Shown: positions 30,101-42,570 of the stretch, piece by piece
How the letters are laid out: the number at the start of each line of letters is the position of its first letter
Numbering within the stretch: the stretch's first letter is position 1
Origin: Syngnathus acus
Taxonomy: Eukaryota > Chordata > Actinopteri > Syngnathiformes > Syngnathidae
Direction: 5' to 3'
Assembly (NCBI RefSeq): GCF_901709675.1
Contig: NC_051095.1
Span: forward strand, 5,703,956-5,767,955
DNA: 64,000 nucleotides
Notes under the pieces: model-generated
Told to the model about the DNA's origin: nothing
The model's database searches: none
Seen by the model: the letters and a program-made list of their open reading frames with translations, nothing else
Position numbers and translations under genes: made by a program

Positions 30101-32350
30101 GTCTCCATTTGCCTGAAACAAATGTGATGCGGTGCTCGAGGCAGAATAAAACGGATTCTCCGCTGGAGAGACAAACAGATCCTCCGGCGTGTTGGGAGAA
30201 GGCCGAAAGGGATCCGGTAAGACACCGCGAGGGTTATCCGAGACTTTTCCCGATGAAAGTGCCTCGAGGTTAAAATCCTCAGAGGAATCTTGCAAAAGGT
30301 CCTGCAGGCTCTTTGACTGCAAGCTCTTGAAGAAGTTCTCAGGAGGGCTTTCCGCTGAGCTCGGGGTTACGTTGCGATGTTGCTCGTCAGCAGGCCCGCT
30401 TGACAAAAAGCTGTTCGACATATAGTTGAAGCTATTCTGGGTCAAGTCCTTCTGAGCTTCAGAAACTGTGACGCCATTTCCTTGCCAATCCAAAGGAGAA
30501 CGTTGGAATTCAGGCAGAGGAACAAAGTCGCCATGGCCTCGCGCTTGCTGCCACGCTTTCTGTCTATCATCCTCGACTCCGCCGTACTTGTTCTCGGATT
30601 CCTAAGGTGACCACCGCAAAAAACAAAAAAAAAAAAAAACATGAGCCATTGCCAAGAAACTGATAAAGTAGCAATGCGGCTGGTCCATACCAAGTGATAG
30701 GAATAAAAGGGGTTAGTGCTGGCCACAGACTGTAAGCAATAAAAAAAGAAACATGTTGAATTAGATCTGGTTGATTTTTTTTTTTCTTCCCCCCCAACAG
30801 GTCAGAAGGAGGGGGGGGGGGGCAGGAACGTCACCTGAGGGTTCGACTGGTGTGCTCCATTCTGTAACAAACCAAATTTACACATTAACAGACGTGACAA
30901 ACAAACTGGTTGTGCACGTCACAAAGTGTGGGAAAGGTGAAAAGCAGAAAAAAAAAGGGTGTGTTGCCATCGGGTGGAGACAGCAAACAATTTCGACCTC
31001 ACCTGTGTCAGCTCATTGTCAGTGGTCACGTTCGCTGCGGCGTCCTATAAAAAGAAAGAAAAATTCAAGTCCCCCTATATTCCCAGCGTTCAAACGCCAT
31101 CATTGTAAAAGCTTCTCTCACTCGGTTGCTTCTCCAGCCATCCAACTGGCTGGATTCCGAGGATGCCGCTATGACTGTCTGAGGAGGATGGACGAGATCA
31201 TTCGTCCTGCGATCACGGAAAACGCAACGGTGGCAAAGGGATAAATACCTGCTGCTGATTGATGGTTGAGCTTTGGGGGATTTTCTTGAGCATGTTTTGC
31301 AGCATCACAATACTCTGCAAGAACAAATACTCACTTAACAAGTAAATCAATTGTAAACAAAAGGTGCAAAGCAAATCAGGTCATTTGGGATCATTTGACA
31401 GTTGTTGACTTCTTCTAAACGATACAACAGGCGGGCTCCCTCTAGCGTCAAGCAAAATAATGACACAATTACGTGTTCAAAATATGCATTTTACAGTGGC
31501 TTTAAATCGAGTAAAACTATTTTAAATTCAAGTACGACCCTTTCAATCATTTAGAAATTTGGTTTAAGAACATCATTTTACAAAACAAAAACATAACGTT
31601 CACTTGGTCAGTTTATTTCTTATTAACTTTTGTCCATCTCGCTATGCCAGCTATTAATCGTGGCAATCTAACCTTTGCGTCCACCTGTAGCCATTCACAC
31701 GACACAACAAATCAAAGCGAAACAAAATCATCATCACTTCAGTATTCATACTTTTTGTGAGATTTGTCTGATGTATAATGGATGTCTTGGCTCAACAATA
31801 GTTAGAAACTTCCAATTTACTAACTCTACTGCAGTATTTTCCATACAAAACAGAACACAGCTGCACTTTACACAGTGTTCAAATCAATAGAAAATATTGT
31901 ACTATTAATAGAAACCATGTGGCAGAGTCCTTAAAAAAAAAAAAATCAATGCTCTATAATAATATTACGCTAATTTAGGTAGTCTGGAACATACTAAGTA
32001 GACAACAAATAAAAAGAGCAAAGTTAGTTGAAATAAGAATACAAGTTTAGTGACGCTTGGGGAGCGCCAGTTTAAAAGTTGATGTCACATGATGACAGTG
32101 CAAAATATCCGCTTTCGGTGGCGTTTTTTTTTTTTTTTTGTCTGGTTACAATTACATGGATGAAAACAAAGAAAGAAATCCAAATAAGATTTACGGGTCG
32201 TCTTTGGATGATGTCCTCCCGACCGCCCTTCACCCCCTCCTCGGGCTCCTAATTTGAACAACATTGAAAGTGGCTCAAATTCGAATAAAAGTAAGCAGGG
32301 CAATCTTTGCCACGTTGTGCTCAACTTACCGCGCTCATCATGGCACTCAT
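25374..32350 (-). CDS. Large NPF-motif protein with a C-terminal apolipoprotein-L-like domain
   Basis: More than 30 exons on the minus strand, nearly all phase 0. The model starts at 32350 (exon 32350-32330, MSAMMSA then gtaagt) and ends in exon 25775-25374. Key exons: 31314-31249, 31178-31122, 30861-30835, 30729-30691 (ends TNPFYSYHL), 30601-29747 (285 residues), many 12-37-residue exons from 29673 to 26432, then 26210-25865 and 25775-25374. The N-terminal two thirds are low-complexity, with NPF motifs (TNPFYSY, ENPFYSA), DPF, and proline/lysine-rich PPKPPPKP stretches. This suggests binding to EH-domain and SH3 endocytic proteins. The middle is acidic and lysine-rich. The C-terminal 250 residues match the ApoL fold: amphipathic helices, a Gly/Ala-rich hydrophobic hairpin (GGVTAIAGLALAPFTFGASL) and a helical tail. 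The exon near 28502-28392 has an unclear acceptor. The function is not known to me; a membrane or trafficking role is inference. Confidence 0.8.
27065..27103. repeat. Poly(A) run in an intron (T-run on the coding strand)
   Basis: About 35 consecutive A on the plus strand. It lies in an intron of the ApoL-like gene. A second run at 27249-27270 and a third at 27436-27453 lie just before minus-strand exons and act as long polypyrimidine tracts there. Confidence 0.9.
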
Positions 32351-34547
32351 GTTGCCTTTTTGCTCGCTCTTTGCCGCTTTCTACGAGTGTTTGTGCTCAT
32401 TACCATCCAGCTGCTGAACGCACCTGTGTCAAGTCTCCATGTGAAGAGCGCAATATCCGCTACGTGACCTTCAGAATAAGAGTCCAATCGAGGAGGGGGG
32501 TGACAAAAAGGACTCCTATCAGGCGCTAAAGTGCTCCTTAATTCATTTAGATTTAGAACGTGACAGCATCAAGTTGAGGCAGTGTTTTTTTTCTTTTTTT
32601 ACGTCTTTAGCTTCTGAGATGTCTTATTCTTGTCTCTGTCGTGCATGCTGCACATTAATGTTTAGTAATGCTTATCCGGTTTGTGTCTGAGTAAGTAGAT
32701 TATTTAAGTACACTTGACACATGTGTGCGTCCTCCTTGTATCAAGTGAGCAAGATGTCTGGAAGATCACAATGCAAACCGACCGGTTGTCCTCGCCCTGC
32801 TGCTCTTTCGTAACTACCCACCTACACCCTGACTTAAAATTAGATTGAATTTAACATAAAAACAAACTTAGGGTATGGGTCAAATGCATGAATGGGCTGG
32901 ACGGACATGACCAATGCTTAGGGGGACTGAGAAAATAATTTAGAAATATATCTTAAATGTTAAATAAAATGTTGGCGGGGCTAAACTACACAGACTCCTG
33001 CCCGAGCCCCGGTGGAGTGCTATCTCTGGTCACATCACTGCATGTGAACATGCTACTTGCAGACTGGCCTCTGGATTCACAATTTGAATTCTGAATGGTT
33101 CGAATAGAATTGTGTTGGCAAGAAGTAAGTTGACTGTTTCAAAGACGTAAGATGTTTGCAAGGTTTTATTCATAATATCTCATTATGTTACACACTTATT
33201 TTGTCACACAAGTAAATGGGATTGCAGTTTCTTTTGAAAGTTTATTACATGACATTGCCTAAGGCCGAAAAACAAAAGTTACAAGTGAATTATCACACAG
33301 TGAGCATTTGAGGAAAAATCCACATAAAGATGAGAGACAACTCGGAAAGAAAATGGATAAAACGTCACACATCCATTTTTGAATCCTCACGTGAGAGCTG
33401 CCCATTTTCCCTTTAATTCTTTACTCCCTTTGGTGGACACTTAACGTTGTACTTTTTCTCCAAAGCATATCTTTATGATCAAGTACCAACACAAATTGTG
33501 TCAGATTCAGTCCATGTATGTTGAAAACACAGCTAATGGACCTGCTGGCAGTGATTTAGCTTTTCAGTGAGTTTCTTCCCCGCAAAATGTTTGGAAGGTT
33601 CAAAACACTGCAGATATTTTGATTCCAGCTGCATATAAGAGAGAATTCAAAAGTAGAACCAATTGAGACGACAAACTGATGATTGTTCACATTTTCAAAG
33701 TGTCTTGTCGCATTGCTGGCAGTGACATTTTAGCGCTCCAACCCTGTCTGAGCAAGATGGCGGCTGTGTTGATCGCACATGAACTCAAGTGTGGTGGCTG
33801 GATTTTGTTAGGAGGTATCTGAGGTTTAGAGAGTTTAAAACCCCGAAGTTAACACAGTGATCACTTCTGAACGCGCTAGCATGCTACGTAGCGACATCAC
33901 TGCGCGGGGGAACGGAAGCACTTGTCGAGTTAGCGGTGTCTTTACGTTTTAACCTCTGACGCCGCTCGCACTCGCATATTACAAGCTGTCATTGGATGGA
34001 CGAGCCTCCTTATGAAGGCCCAAGATAAAAATAATAAAGAAAAGCTCCCCCATCCGTCTTCTGGGATGCTAACACAACAAAGCGTCAAACAAAGGCTGGA
34101 AGACGTAACGACCTGACAACAGTACTAATACGTAAAATGGGCTAAGGAGTGGAAAAGAAAACAAAGCTGGGAAAGGTTGTCAAGACACATGATGTCTGCT
34201 CTAGGCTACCTTTTGTGTACATCAGTTGTCAGCTTCTTTTTAGGACTATTACTAGGAGTTAGGGCCTCTAGCGACCACATGTGCTAAATTAAAGGGCTAC
34301 CAACAGAGCTGGGGGCGCCATGTTGTGCCCACCTCCCTCTATTCACAACAAATCTTTCCTTTTGGACAGCGGGGATGCAAGGATTTAGAACGACAGATGT
34401 TTCCCCCTTTTCCCTTTGCGCCTTTTTTTTCTGCCTAGCCGGCGAACGACGGGAGTTGTAGTGACAATGACAGCAACTCGTTGGTCTGGACCTTTTTCCA
34501 TCTCTCTTGGCTTTCTTTCCCGACCCCCGTCTGCGCCCGCCTTCTCT
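32351..34547. other. ApoL-like gene 5' side and ndrg2 3' untranslated region
   Basis: No coding exon is supported. Both flanking genes are on the minus strand, so this interval holds the promoter of the ApoL-like gene and downstream sequence of ndrg2. GC-rich patches occur near 33880-33990 and 34290-34330. Confidence 0.4.
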
Positions 34548-37500
34548 TCAGCAGGACACCTCCATGGTCTGCGAAGGGCTGGGCGGCATCTGCCCCCCCT
34601 GCGAGCCCTGGGACAGCGTGCGCGAGCGCGAGCGCGAGCCTTCCATGGAGTACGAAGATGACAGCGAGGTGGTGCGTGAGCGGGACAGGCGGGTCATGCA
34701 AGAGGAAGCCACTGTGGGCACAGGGACCAGGCGGCCAGGTTAGAATGCGCACGTGGCACACGCAGTCGTGCGGCGCTCACTTACTGTAGCCCATTCCCTG
34801 GATGAAGTACTTGAATGCCTCGGTAAGTTTGGCAGGCTGCAAAAGCAAAAATTCTCCCGTCATGTGGCCACTTTTCACTACCGTTTTTTTCCATGTATAA
34901 TGCGCAAAATGTAACTAATTTATTGTCCTAAAATCTGGGGTGCGCATTATACATGGGTACAAATTTTTTTTTTTTATCCGGATATCATACGGAGGCCGCC
35001 ATTACAGATGCGCTTTCTTCTCTGCTGTTCACTTCAAACACGCTCCATACGAACACAATGCTCTCGTATCAGACGCTTGCTCGATCACCTTCTCGTTTGC
35101 TGTCACAATGTACCCTTCACAAATCCGAAACATTTCTTTGCTATTGAGTTTGCTAGCGCATGCGCAGTGATACTGACCGGCAGAATAACATCCGGTTGTT
35201 CCCAAAGATGATCTTTTTTCTGAAATAATTTTACGTTTACGGACTTAAGTAGGAGTCAAAATTTGGGTGCGTATTATACATGGGTACAGGCTTTTTTCCA
35301 GCATCAACATGCCATTTCTAGGGTGCGTATTATACATGGGGGCGCATTATACATGGAAAAAAACGGTAATTGTCAGAACTGTCAGTACGGACCGCGACTT
35401 TTTACAGATGTCAACTGTCATTCGGAAGATTGCACGCACTGTATGGTAGCTGTGAACGCATTGCACTTTGGCAAATAGCCAACAATCTGTCAAAGAAGAA
35501 GCTTCAAGCTCTTAAACGCCACTCTCGGCTGATGTTTACCACATGCCGTACATTTAAATACAACCTTTCTTTTTTGCCTTTGAAGAGTACGCTTTATTTA
35601 AGGCTAACAAGCGATGCTAAACACTATTGACGTGCTAACGTTTAGCATAGTCGTGGTTTTAGAAGCAAGGGGATACTTGAACGCAAACACGTGTAACCAT
35701 AAGTTCACCATATTCACAGCCATATATTCTTTTTCCTCTGCAAAATAGGACTACTTTGACAGAAACGTAGTAATAGAAAAAGAAGAATCACTCTTCGCTG
35801 TGATGATAAAAGTTTTGAGTTAAGAGCATGGACAGTTTCATCTCGGGGTTACCACACTGTTGTGATATTTTGCTTTGCTTTACCTGAGTGAGCTGAGGCA
35901 GGCCGCCGGCGTCCGCCATCTGAGAAAAACAAGGTTAGTACAAAAAAAATGACAATGATAGCAGGAGCAAAGGGAAGCAAGAACGTCACCTTGAGGAAGG
36001 AGGTGGTGGTGGGATCCAGTTTGCTGTTACATTCCACCTGTCACAAGGAACAACCATGAGAAGCGCAAACAGGCGCAGGAGGAGTCTTGCCGCTCGCTAC
36101 ACTTACGGCGGCATCCTCGTACGGCGCTTGGTCCCCCACCACCAACATGACGGGACACCTAAGCGGCCACACAGAGAGAAAACAGTCAACATCATTCGGA
36201 CAAATCACACGACTTGGATGATAATCAATAAATAAAGACGGTACTTGAAGGTGCTACTGCGGTCCAGGTTCAAATCTCTGCGGCTGTAGGGATGGGGGAA
36301 AAAAAAAGATGTGATTGCCGTGGGCGCCTTTTGGCTTGGCATTTTTGTGTGGGTGAGATGACCTGTTGTAGGATTTCCAAAAGAGTTCTATGTTGAGCAG
36401 GTGAGGCGCTTTGTTGATGCGCTCTCTATGAGACTGCACCACATCTGTGTTGGATGACAGCTCCTCCTGAGGGCCCCATGTGCCAGAGAAGAACCCAAAA
36501 TTAAAAATCACAATGGTGAAAATTGACTTGGTATCACTTAGCCCATGTGAGAATGTGTGACTACATATGAACTGTTTGCGATTGAGGCCCGATGTCTGTG
36601 CGTGCGTTTCGGAATGGGACGCACCTGGCTGAAGAGGTGCGTCATGATCTGTTCAGTGAGCGAAGAGGTCACAGAGCTGAGCTGCAGACATTGATTGAAT
36701 ATTTCACATTTGCCAACAATGTTGGCAACCAACACCACCTTCCATCATGAGTATTCGCTTACCTTTTGAGCCGCCCAGTCCATCCACCCTCGAGCGTTTG
36801 TGTCAATGTTGACCAGAACTAAACCCTCCACAGAATCTGGGTTAGCGAGCTGGGCGCAGACAAAAAGAAAGAATGGTGGAACGTCCCTTTAAAAAGGTGT
36901 GTGGAGGGGAGGGGGGCGACACTCACCGAGAATTTGGTCAAGATGTACGCCCCGGCGCCCACACCCACTCCGATCACGGTACGGAAGCTGCGGGACACAC
37001 AAAGCCCACGTTACGCATTCGCTTAGCGAGCTAGCCGTGATGTTTTCTGCTTGTTTCGGGACTTACTTGAAGTACTGCAAAACGGCAGGAATCATCTCTG
37101 CGATGGTCTCCATGGATGGGTACTGATAGCTGTTGGTAAAGGGAGCATTTTTGTGAAGGTTACGCAACATTTAACATTTGGATCGCAAACTTTCGACAGG
37201 ATTCAAGGTTGCAGGGGGGAAATGAGAGAATGTGACCTCACCCCGCCGGGTAAACGGCCGCCCCGTCCTCTTGGCCCGGAGCGTCGATGTGGATCAGTGT
37301 AAAATTCTTTACGATCTCTTGCATCTCCTCAAACTTGAATAATGGCAAGAAGCAGCTCTTGCCTGCCAACGTCAGCGAGAGGCGTAAATGTCACGTGCGG
37401 CTAACCAAACAAATCAACAACAAAAGAGCCACGCACTGTCCAGACCGACGTCGTGGAAGGTGAGGATGGCGGGCCGACGGCTGTTGCGCGTGCCGTGCAG

Positions 37501-38472
37501 CGTTACGTGCAGGACGCCGTGAGGGGTCTCCACGCTGTGCTCCTGCAAACAAGAGTTCATGTTCATCCTGCACCCTGTGGCACGTTACAACCATCGCGCG
37601 CCACATTCTTACCTGGCCCTGGTCCAGGAGGATCCTGGCTGCCAGCTCAGCATCCTGCTAGAAACCACATCAAGACACTTTAACTTCCCACTGGCCCAAA
37701 TGACAGGTGATGCCAGCACTCTCAACACAACTCTTTTCATATCAAGCAGCCATTTTGCAGTTGCTCAAAAAACAGACCAAGCGCTTGCCTGAAAGTTTCA
37801 CTCCCAGTTTACGATAATTGTCAAAGGTTGAGTATTTCAACCACGGAAGTGATAGCTTTATGCTAACACACAATGCAAAACATCACAGACAGGCTAACAA
37901 AACTAGAATCAATGTAGTGATGGTATTGACTAATTTTGCTGCAGCTTACTGCGTAATTTATTTGTGAAACTCTTCTTTGTGTGCCATGTATGTCTGTAAT
38001 ATACTGCACCCTGGTGGCCAAGGTGGACTGACCAGAACATGCTGTACAATGATTACAGTCACCTTTATTCACAAATTATTCAATTCTGTAAAGTGCTATT
38101 TTTCTTTAATAAAAACACTATGAAATATGTGTTGGTTTTTAATAGAACAGTTTCAGTTTCTATTCATTTCAGCAGGAAAATATGATGTGAGATATATAGG
38201 TTTTATGTCTCAGGTGGGGTCAAGGACCAAATTAAACCCACCGGCATTGCTGTACTTCTTGTACTTGTACGTCTACTTATTGCCACTAGAGGTCAGTAGA
38301 GAGAGGTTACAAAGCAACATCAGTAGGAGGGAAAAAAAAAACGAAGAGACCCCCCCCATTCCCCGAGGGCTTTGACGTCAAACTGGCTGCATCGCAGCCA
38401 GCCAGCCAGCACTGCAGCATATTCGTGTGCATCAAACACACTCTCACACACATACATATTTGTACGTAGACG

Positions 38473-38507
<35 letters not shown>

Positions 38508-38672
38508 GCACACAAAAGCACGGCAGCTTATTGAAATGCCACACAGCATGTAGTGAGTGTAAAGTGCGCGCGTGTATGTGCGTGTGTCCTCTCTGACCTT
38601 GCTGGAGTCGGCCTGACCAGTGAGCAGCGGCTTGTCTTCCGTGATGGTGATCTCTTGCATTTCCGTTGTCAT
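34548..38672 (-). CDS. ndrg2: NDRG family protein, NDRG2 orthologue
   Basis: Alpha/beta-hydrolase-fold protein without hydrolase activity, cytoplasmic, linked in vertebrates to differentiation and stress responses. Fifteen exons: 38672-38598, 37654-37613, 37542-37437, 37362-37242, 37129-37067, 36987-36927, 36849-36763, 36681-36625, 36466-36363, 36283-36245, 36158-36107, 36037-35990, 35919-35884, 34836-34785 and 34711-34548. They join in frame to 368 residues (human NDRG2 about 371). Seen: [13 protein letters not shown] start, [13 protein letters not shown] (characteristic of NDRG2, absent from NDRG1), [30 protein letters not shown] (glycine where hydrolases have the nucleophile), [32 protein letters not shown], the Ser/Arg-rich tail RSRSRTLS (kinase sites in the family) and the terminal TMEVSC. 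One donor is GTCATC and another GTACCG, both weak. A MITE sits in the intron before the penultimate exon. Confidence 0.96.
34879..35368. mobile_element. MITE with perfect terminal inverted repeats in an ndrg2 intron
   Basis: The ends are perfect inverted repeats of about 27 bp (left begins taccgtttttttccatg, right ends catggaaaaaaacggta) bounded by TA. This fits a Tc1/mariner-type TA target. Subterminal copies of 'gggtgcgtattatacatgg' occur inside. No transposase is present, so it is non-autonomous. The superfamily is inferred from the TA only. Confidence 0.85.
38475..38506. repeat. Short (CA)n microsatellite in ndrg2 intron 1
   Basis: A CA run lies between ndrg2 exons 1 and 2, within a longer purine/pyrimidine-alternating tract. 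Confidence 0.85.
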
Positions 38673-41600
38673 GGCGATTTGTCTTGACCGAAGAGAAGAC
38701 AGTAAAATGTCAAAATGTGACGCAAACACGCAGTATAAGGTGCAGAGTTTCTGTGGGGGCTTATGAAAGTCAATTAGTGATGAGCGCCAGCAGAGCTGAA
38801 AGGAAAACGTTTTGGTGAGTGAACAGCAAGCTCCTTCTAAAGATTTTGCAGGTGCACGCATACCGAGAAGATGATTTGGATGGTTGATGTGAGTGAGATT
38901 CGAGCGGCCTTAGCGAAATATCTGCTCAATCAGACGTATCATGAATTGCTCTTGCAGACGTGCAAGGTATGAAGGTATGCAGCTTGACGCTCAAGATGGT
39001 GCTCACGTGACCACACTGATAACGCAGCTCTGTCTAATCTGCTCCCCCTCACATCCTGTCACGTTTTAATCGGCCTAACGCTGTGATCATGGAGGAGTCA
39101 GCTAGCACCTCCGCTGCGGAGACCCTCCTCGCCACAGTTTGGTACAGGCACAGTCAGGCCACTTTGAGTCTCCAGAACACACTGGCATGAGAGTGAACGC
39201 AGGTTCACGTTCCGGGCATTCTACAGACCGGGGCTTAAAAAACAGCGCTGTTTTTTTTTTTTTCTTCTGCTGCAAGAATAAACAATAGTGGGTCGGTAAT
39301 GTTTGGCATGATGGTGCCGACCCCTGTTGCTAGGAGATGGGTGACACAGTGGCGAGGAATCAATAATGGCCCGATGGAATGGATTTGCCAGCGCAATGCC
39401 GACGGATTTATTCTCGGACAGTTCTGCTGTACCAGTGGCCGATTCATCATTGGGGCATTCCTGAGAAAGGTGAAGGAAATGGGGCTATTATTAGGCAGTT
39501 AGCACTGAGAACAGAGCAGCTTTGTGGCCTGCCAGCATCTGGACACCGGCCAGCAGAAGTGCTGAGCACCCCATGCCAACCCCACCCCCCCTCGAGGCCC
39601 GTCGCTCTCACATATACAAACAACAAGATGTTTTCGCACACTAGGTGTGTGTGCTACGGTGTATGCGGTAGACGTTATAAATTTGCCCTTTGTCAGAAAA
39701 TCAGGACATCTCTTGCTGATAACCCAATCACATCTGTCCGAGTGTCAATATTGAGCTGGCATTTTATTTGAACAAATAAAAAATAAATGGGGCATATATG
39801 TTGAATAGTCTACACACACCTACTGTACAAACTGCGGCTTACTAGCTGGTGCGTCTAAATATCATGCTCCTGCTGTGTGGATCATCTCCTGTATAAACCT
39901 AATCCTCACCTCTGGGGCTGCAAACAAGATATGTTTCTGACAGGTATTCTCATCACTAGAGGAGAACGAGACGTAACTAACACACCAAGTTGGGCGCGCT
40001 TAGTGAGTGGCAACACAAGATGGTCACCGGCGGCTTCACTTCTTAAGCAGCATCGTTAGTCCAATCATATCTACATGTCGCCCACACTACTCAGTCAGCC
40101 GAGACATCAGAGAGACGGCTTTCCTCGAGTGGGCTTCCACAAGCCGGACACTCACAGTGGCAACGCTGAACAACAGCAACAGCTCAAGTTACAGGAACCC
40201 CCACTTCGAATTTTGCAGGAAGTATACTGAGCCCACACAGTTCGTTAAAAGGCCACGAGCCAGTGACGTTTTCCTTCGTGAGCCCAGCTAATGGCTGAGC
40301 AAACATGGCAGAAGGAAATGTTAATATTGGTCCAGGCCACATGTCTGGCCATCATTGTCAATATCCTTACAACAAGAAGAAGCGCTCATGAGAATAGAAC
40401 ATTACTGTTTCCGTTGCTGTTGACTTTAGGACCTTGCAGGTGCAATCCTATCACAAGGAAACAGCCTATTCCACTCACGTCACAGGTCATCCGAAGGTCA
40501 AACAGCATAAAGGTCAAAAGTAGGTCATGTTGTTGTTGTTTTTGTCTTTCATTTACCACATAACAGGCCTGGAAGGAAAACAACAGCAGGTTCTCCTCTG
40601 CTTTTGGTAAGAGGGTGAGTCGCTGTGCATGTGTGTGCGCGTGTGCGAGAGGGGCTCCAAATGCGGCATGACTCACAGAATGTGCGTGCACGCTCTTGCT
40701 GAAAAACAGTCTGTGCTCGTGCGTGCAATAGATAGACCCTTCATTCAAATCAAGTCCAGCAGTGTTTTTTTTCTTTTTCTCTCCAGCCAGCTCTGAAAAG
40801 GTGGACAACGGAGACACACCCCCATTTGACATTGAAGACCATTGTATGTTCTGGCAACAACAGTTCCTCTAGCTTCTTCCAAAATACCACCCATCTCCTC
40901 TAGAAATTACACAAAAACAAATTTTTGACTAACAAAGGCATTCTGAAAGCTCATCCCAATTTTATGATGCTGCAAGCGCGTGCACGCTGTTTACTTTAAT
41001 TGTTCAAGTTCATGCAAGAGGAGAATGTCAATAGTGACCTATTTGCAGCTGTCATGATGGGGGTGGGCAGTGGGGGCTTGCCACGTGTGCGCGTCAATAA
41101 ACGCACACTCGGTAAGTGGACAAAGAACGTTTCATGGGGGAGGGGGTACACCAACAACCATTTATATTTACAAATATTTCGCGCGCGCGCGTCCACGTTG
41201 TTCTCGTTCAAGCGCAGCATCACTCACAGCGAGTGCATCTGGGCATGTTACCTGGTTGTGCGGCACAAGTTCGGGGAAACGGCTCACAAGAAGTCCAAGT
41301 CGGTCCTACGAGCTCCACACGGGTTCTGGTACAGATCGACTGGGTCCCAGATCTTTCGCGTCCACGCTGGTTTCCGCTCCGGTCCACTCGTGTTTTCCTC
41401 TCCAACGGGAGCGGAGTTCTGCACAAGTGGGGGGCGGGGCTGGCTGGGCCCGTCAATCAAAAGGCGACATGGTAGACTCTGGGAGCGGGGTGCAAGTATT
41501 ATGTCCTCACATGCACCACAAAGCGTTCACTGTGTGTTTATTGTATAGTTCGGCCGAGGTAAGCGCGTGCATGCAGATTCCGTGACGTGCCCGCGCGTGT

Positions 41601-41750
41601 GAGTATGAAGAGGTTTCACGGGTCCTGAGGACCCCCCCATCTTATTTTCAGCGCCACAGTGGTACAGTCCAGCCTTGTTGAGCACGTAGATAAAATAACG
41701 TTACATAATATATTACATTAAATCACATGAAGAAATAGGATAATCCTATA
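38673..41750. other. Intergenic region upstream of ndrg2
   Basis: No exon with coding signature was found. The first few hundred bases beyond 38672 should hold the ndrg2 5' UTR or promoter. Short GT/CA tracts, a T-run at about 39250 and CG-alternating bases at about 41180-41191 are present. The longer ORFs at 41000-41585 overlap in several frames and show no family resemblance. Confidence 0.4.
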
Positions 41751-41754
41751 TATC

Positions 41755-42570
41755 ATATCAAAGTCAAAGTCAAAGTCAGCTTTATTGTCAATCCCTTCAT
41801 ATGTCAAGACACACAAAGAAACCGAAATTCCGTTTCCACCATCCCACGGTGACGAGACATACAAGTAGGCGACACAAAACAAAAACAAGAATGCCCAAAC
41901 CATAAATAACAAATAATAAATAAAATAAAATAAAATGAGCGATGAATAAATAACAGACCCATTAAATATGAGGGGCAAAACCGAGCCAGTGTGCATACAG
42001 CAAGAACAGGACGCTACGCTGAAAGGGGGAGCGAGTTCAGGATCCTAACAGCCTGGAGTACGAAGCTGTTGGAACGTCTGGTAGTGCGGGAGCGCAGGCT
42101 CCTGTACCGCCTCCCAGAGGGCAGAAGTTCAAACAAAGAGTGAGCGGGGTGACTCACATCACTCACAATCTTGGTCGCCTTGCGAGTGAGATGGGAGGTG
42201 TAAATGTCCTTCAAGGAGGGGAGAGAAGCACCAATAGTCTTGCTAGCCGTTTTCACAATGCGCTGCAGGGCCTTCAAGTCTTGGTCAGTGCAGCTGCCAC
42301 CCCAGACAGCAATACAGCTGGAGAGGACGCTCTCAATGGTGCCGCGGTAAAAAGTAGTCATGACGGCCGGAGGAGACCCCGCTCGCCTGAGTTTCCGAAG
42401 GAAGTACAGGCGGCGCTGGGCCTTCTTCGCCAGCGACGTGGTGTTGGTGGACCAGGAGAGATCCTCACTGATGTGCACCCCCAGGAACCTGGCGCTGCTC
42501 ACTCTCTCCACCACAGCACCGTCGATGGTCAGCGGCAGGTGTTGGGCGTGACCCTTCCGGAAGTATGTAT
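41755..42570 (-). mobile_element. 5'-truncated LINE with the C-terminal part of a reverse-transcriptase ORF
   Basis: The minus-strand ORF 42514-42014 reads FLGVHISEDLSWSTNTTSLA, then KKAQRRLYFLRKLRRAG, a block with WGGSCTDQDLKALQRIVKTA, and ends RILNSLPLSA. This is the C-terminal portion typical of fish non-LTR retrotransposon polyproteins. The 3' end at about 41755 has a tandem (GACTTT)-type tail. The upstream RT and endonuclease regions are absent. A second 3' end of the same family lies at 53676-53755. The exact clade is not determined. Confidence 0.85.

Noticed and set aside
41000-41585. Overlapping 119-182-residue plus-strand ORFs
   Set aside because: Three frames are open together in a GC-rich patch, with no family resemblance or splice structure. 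They are most likely chance ORFs.
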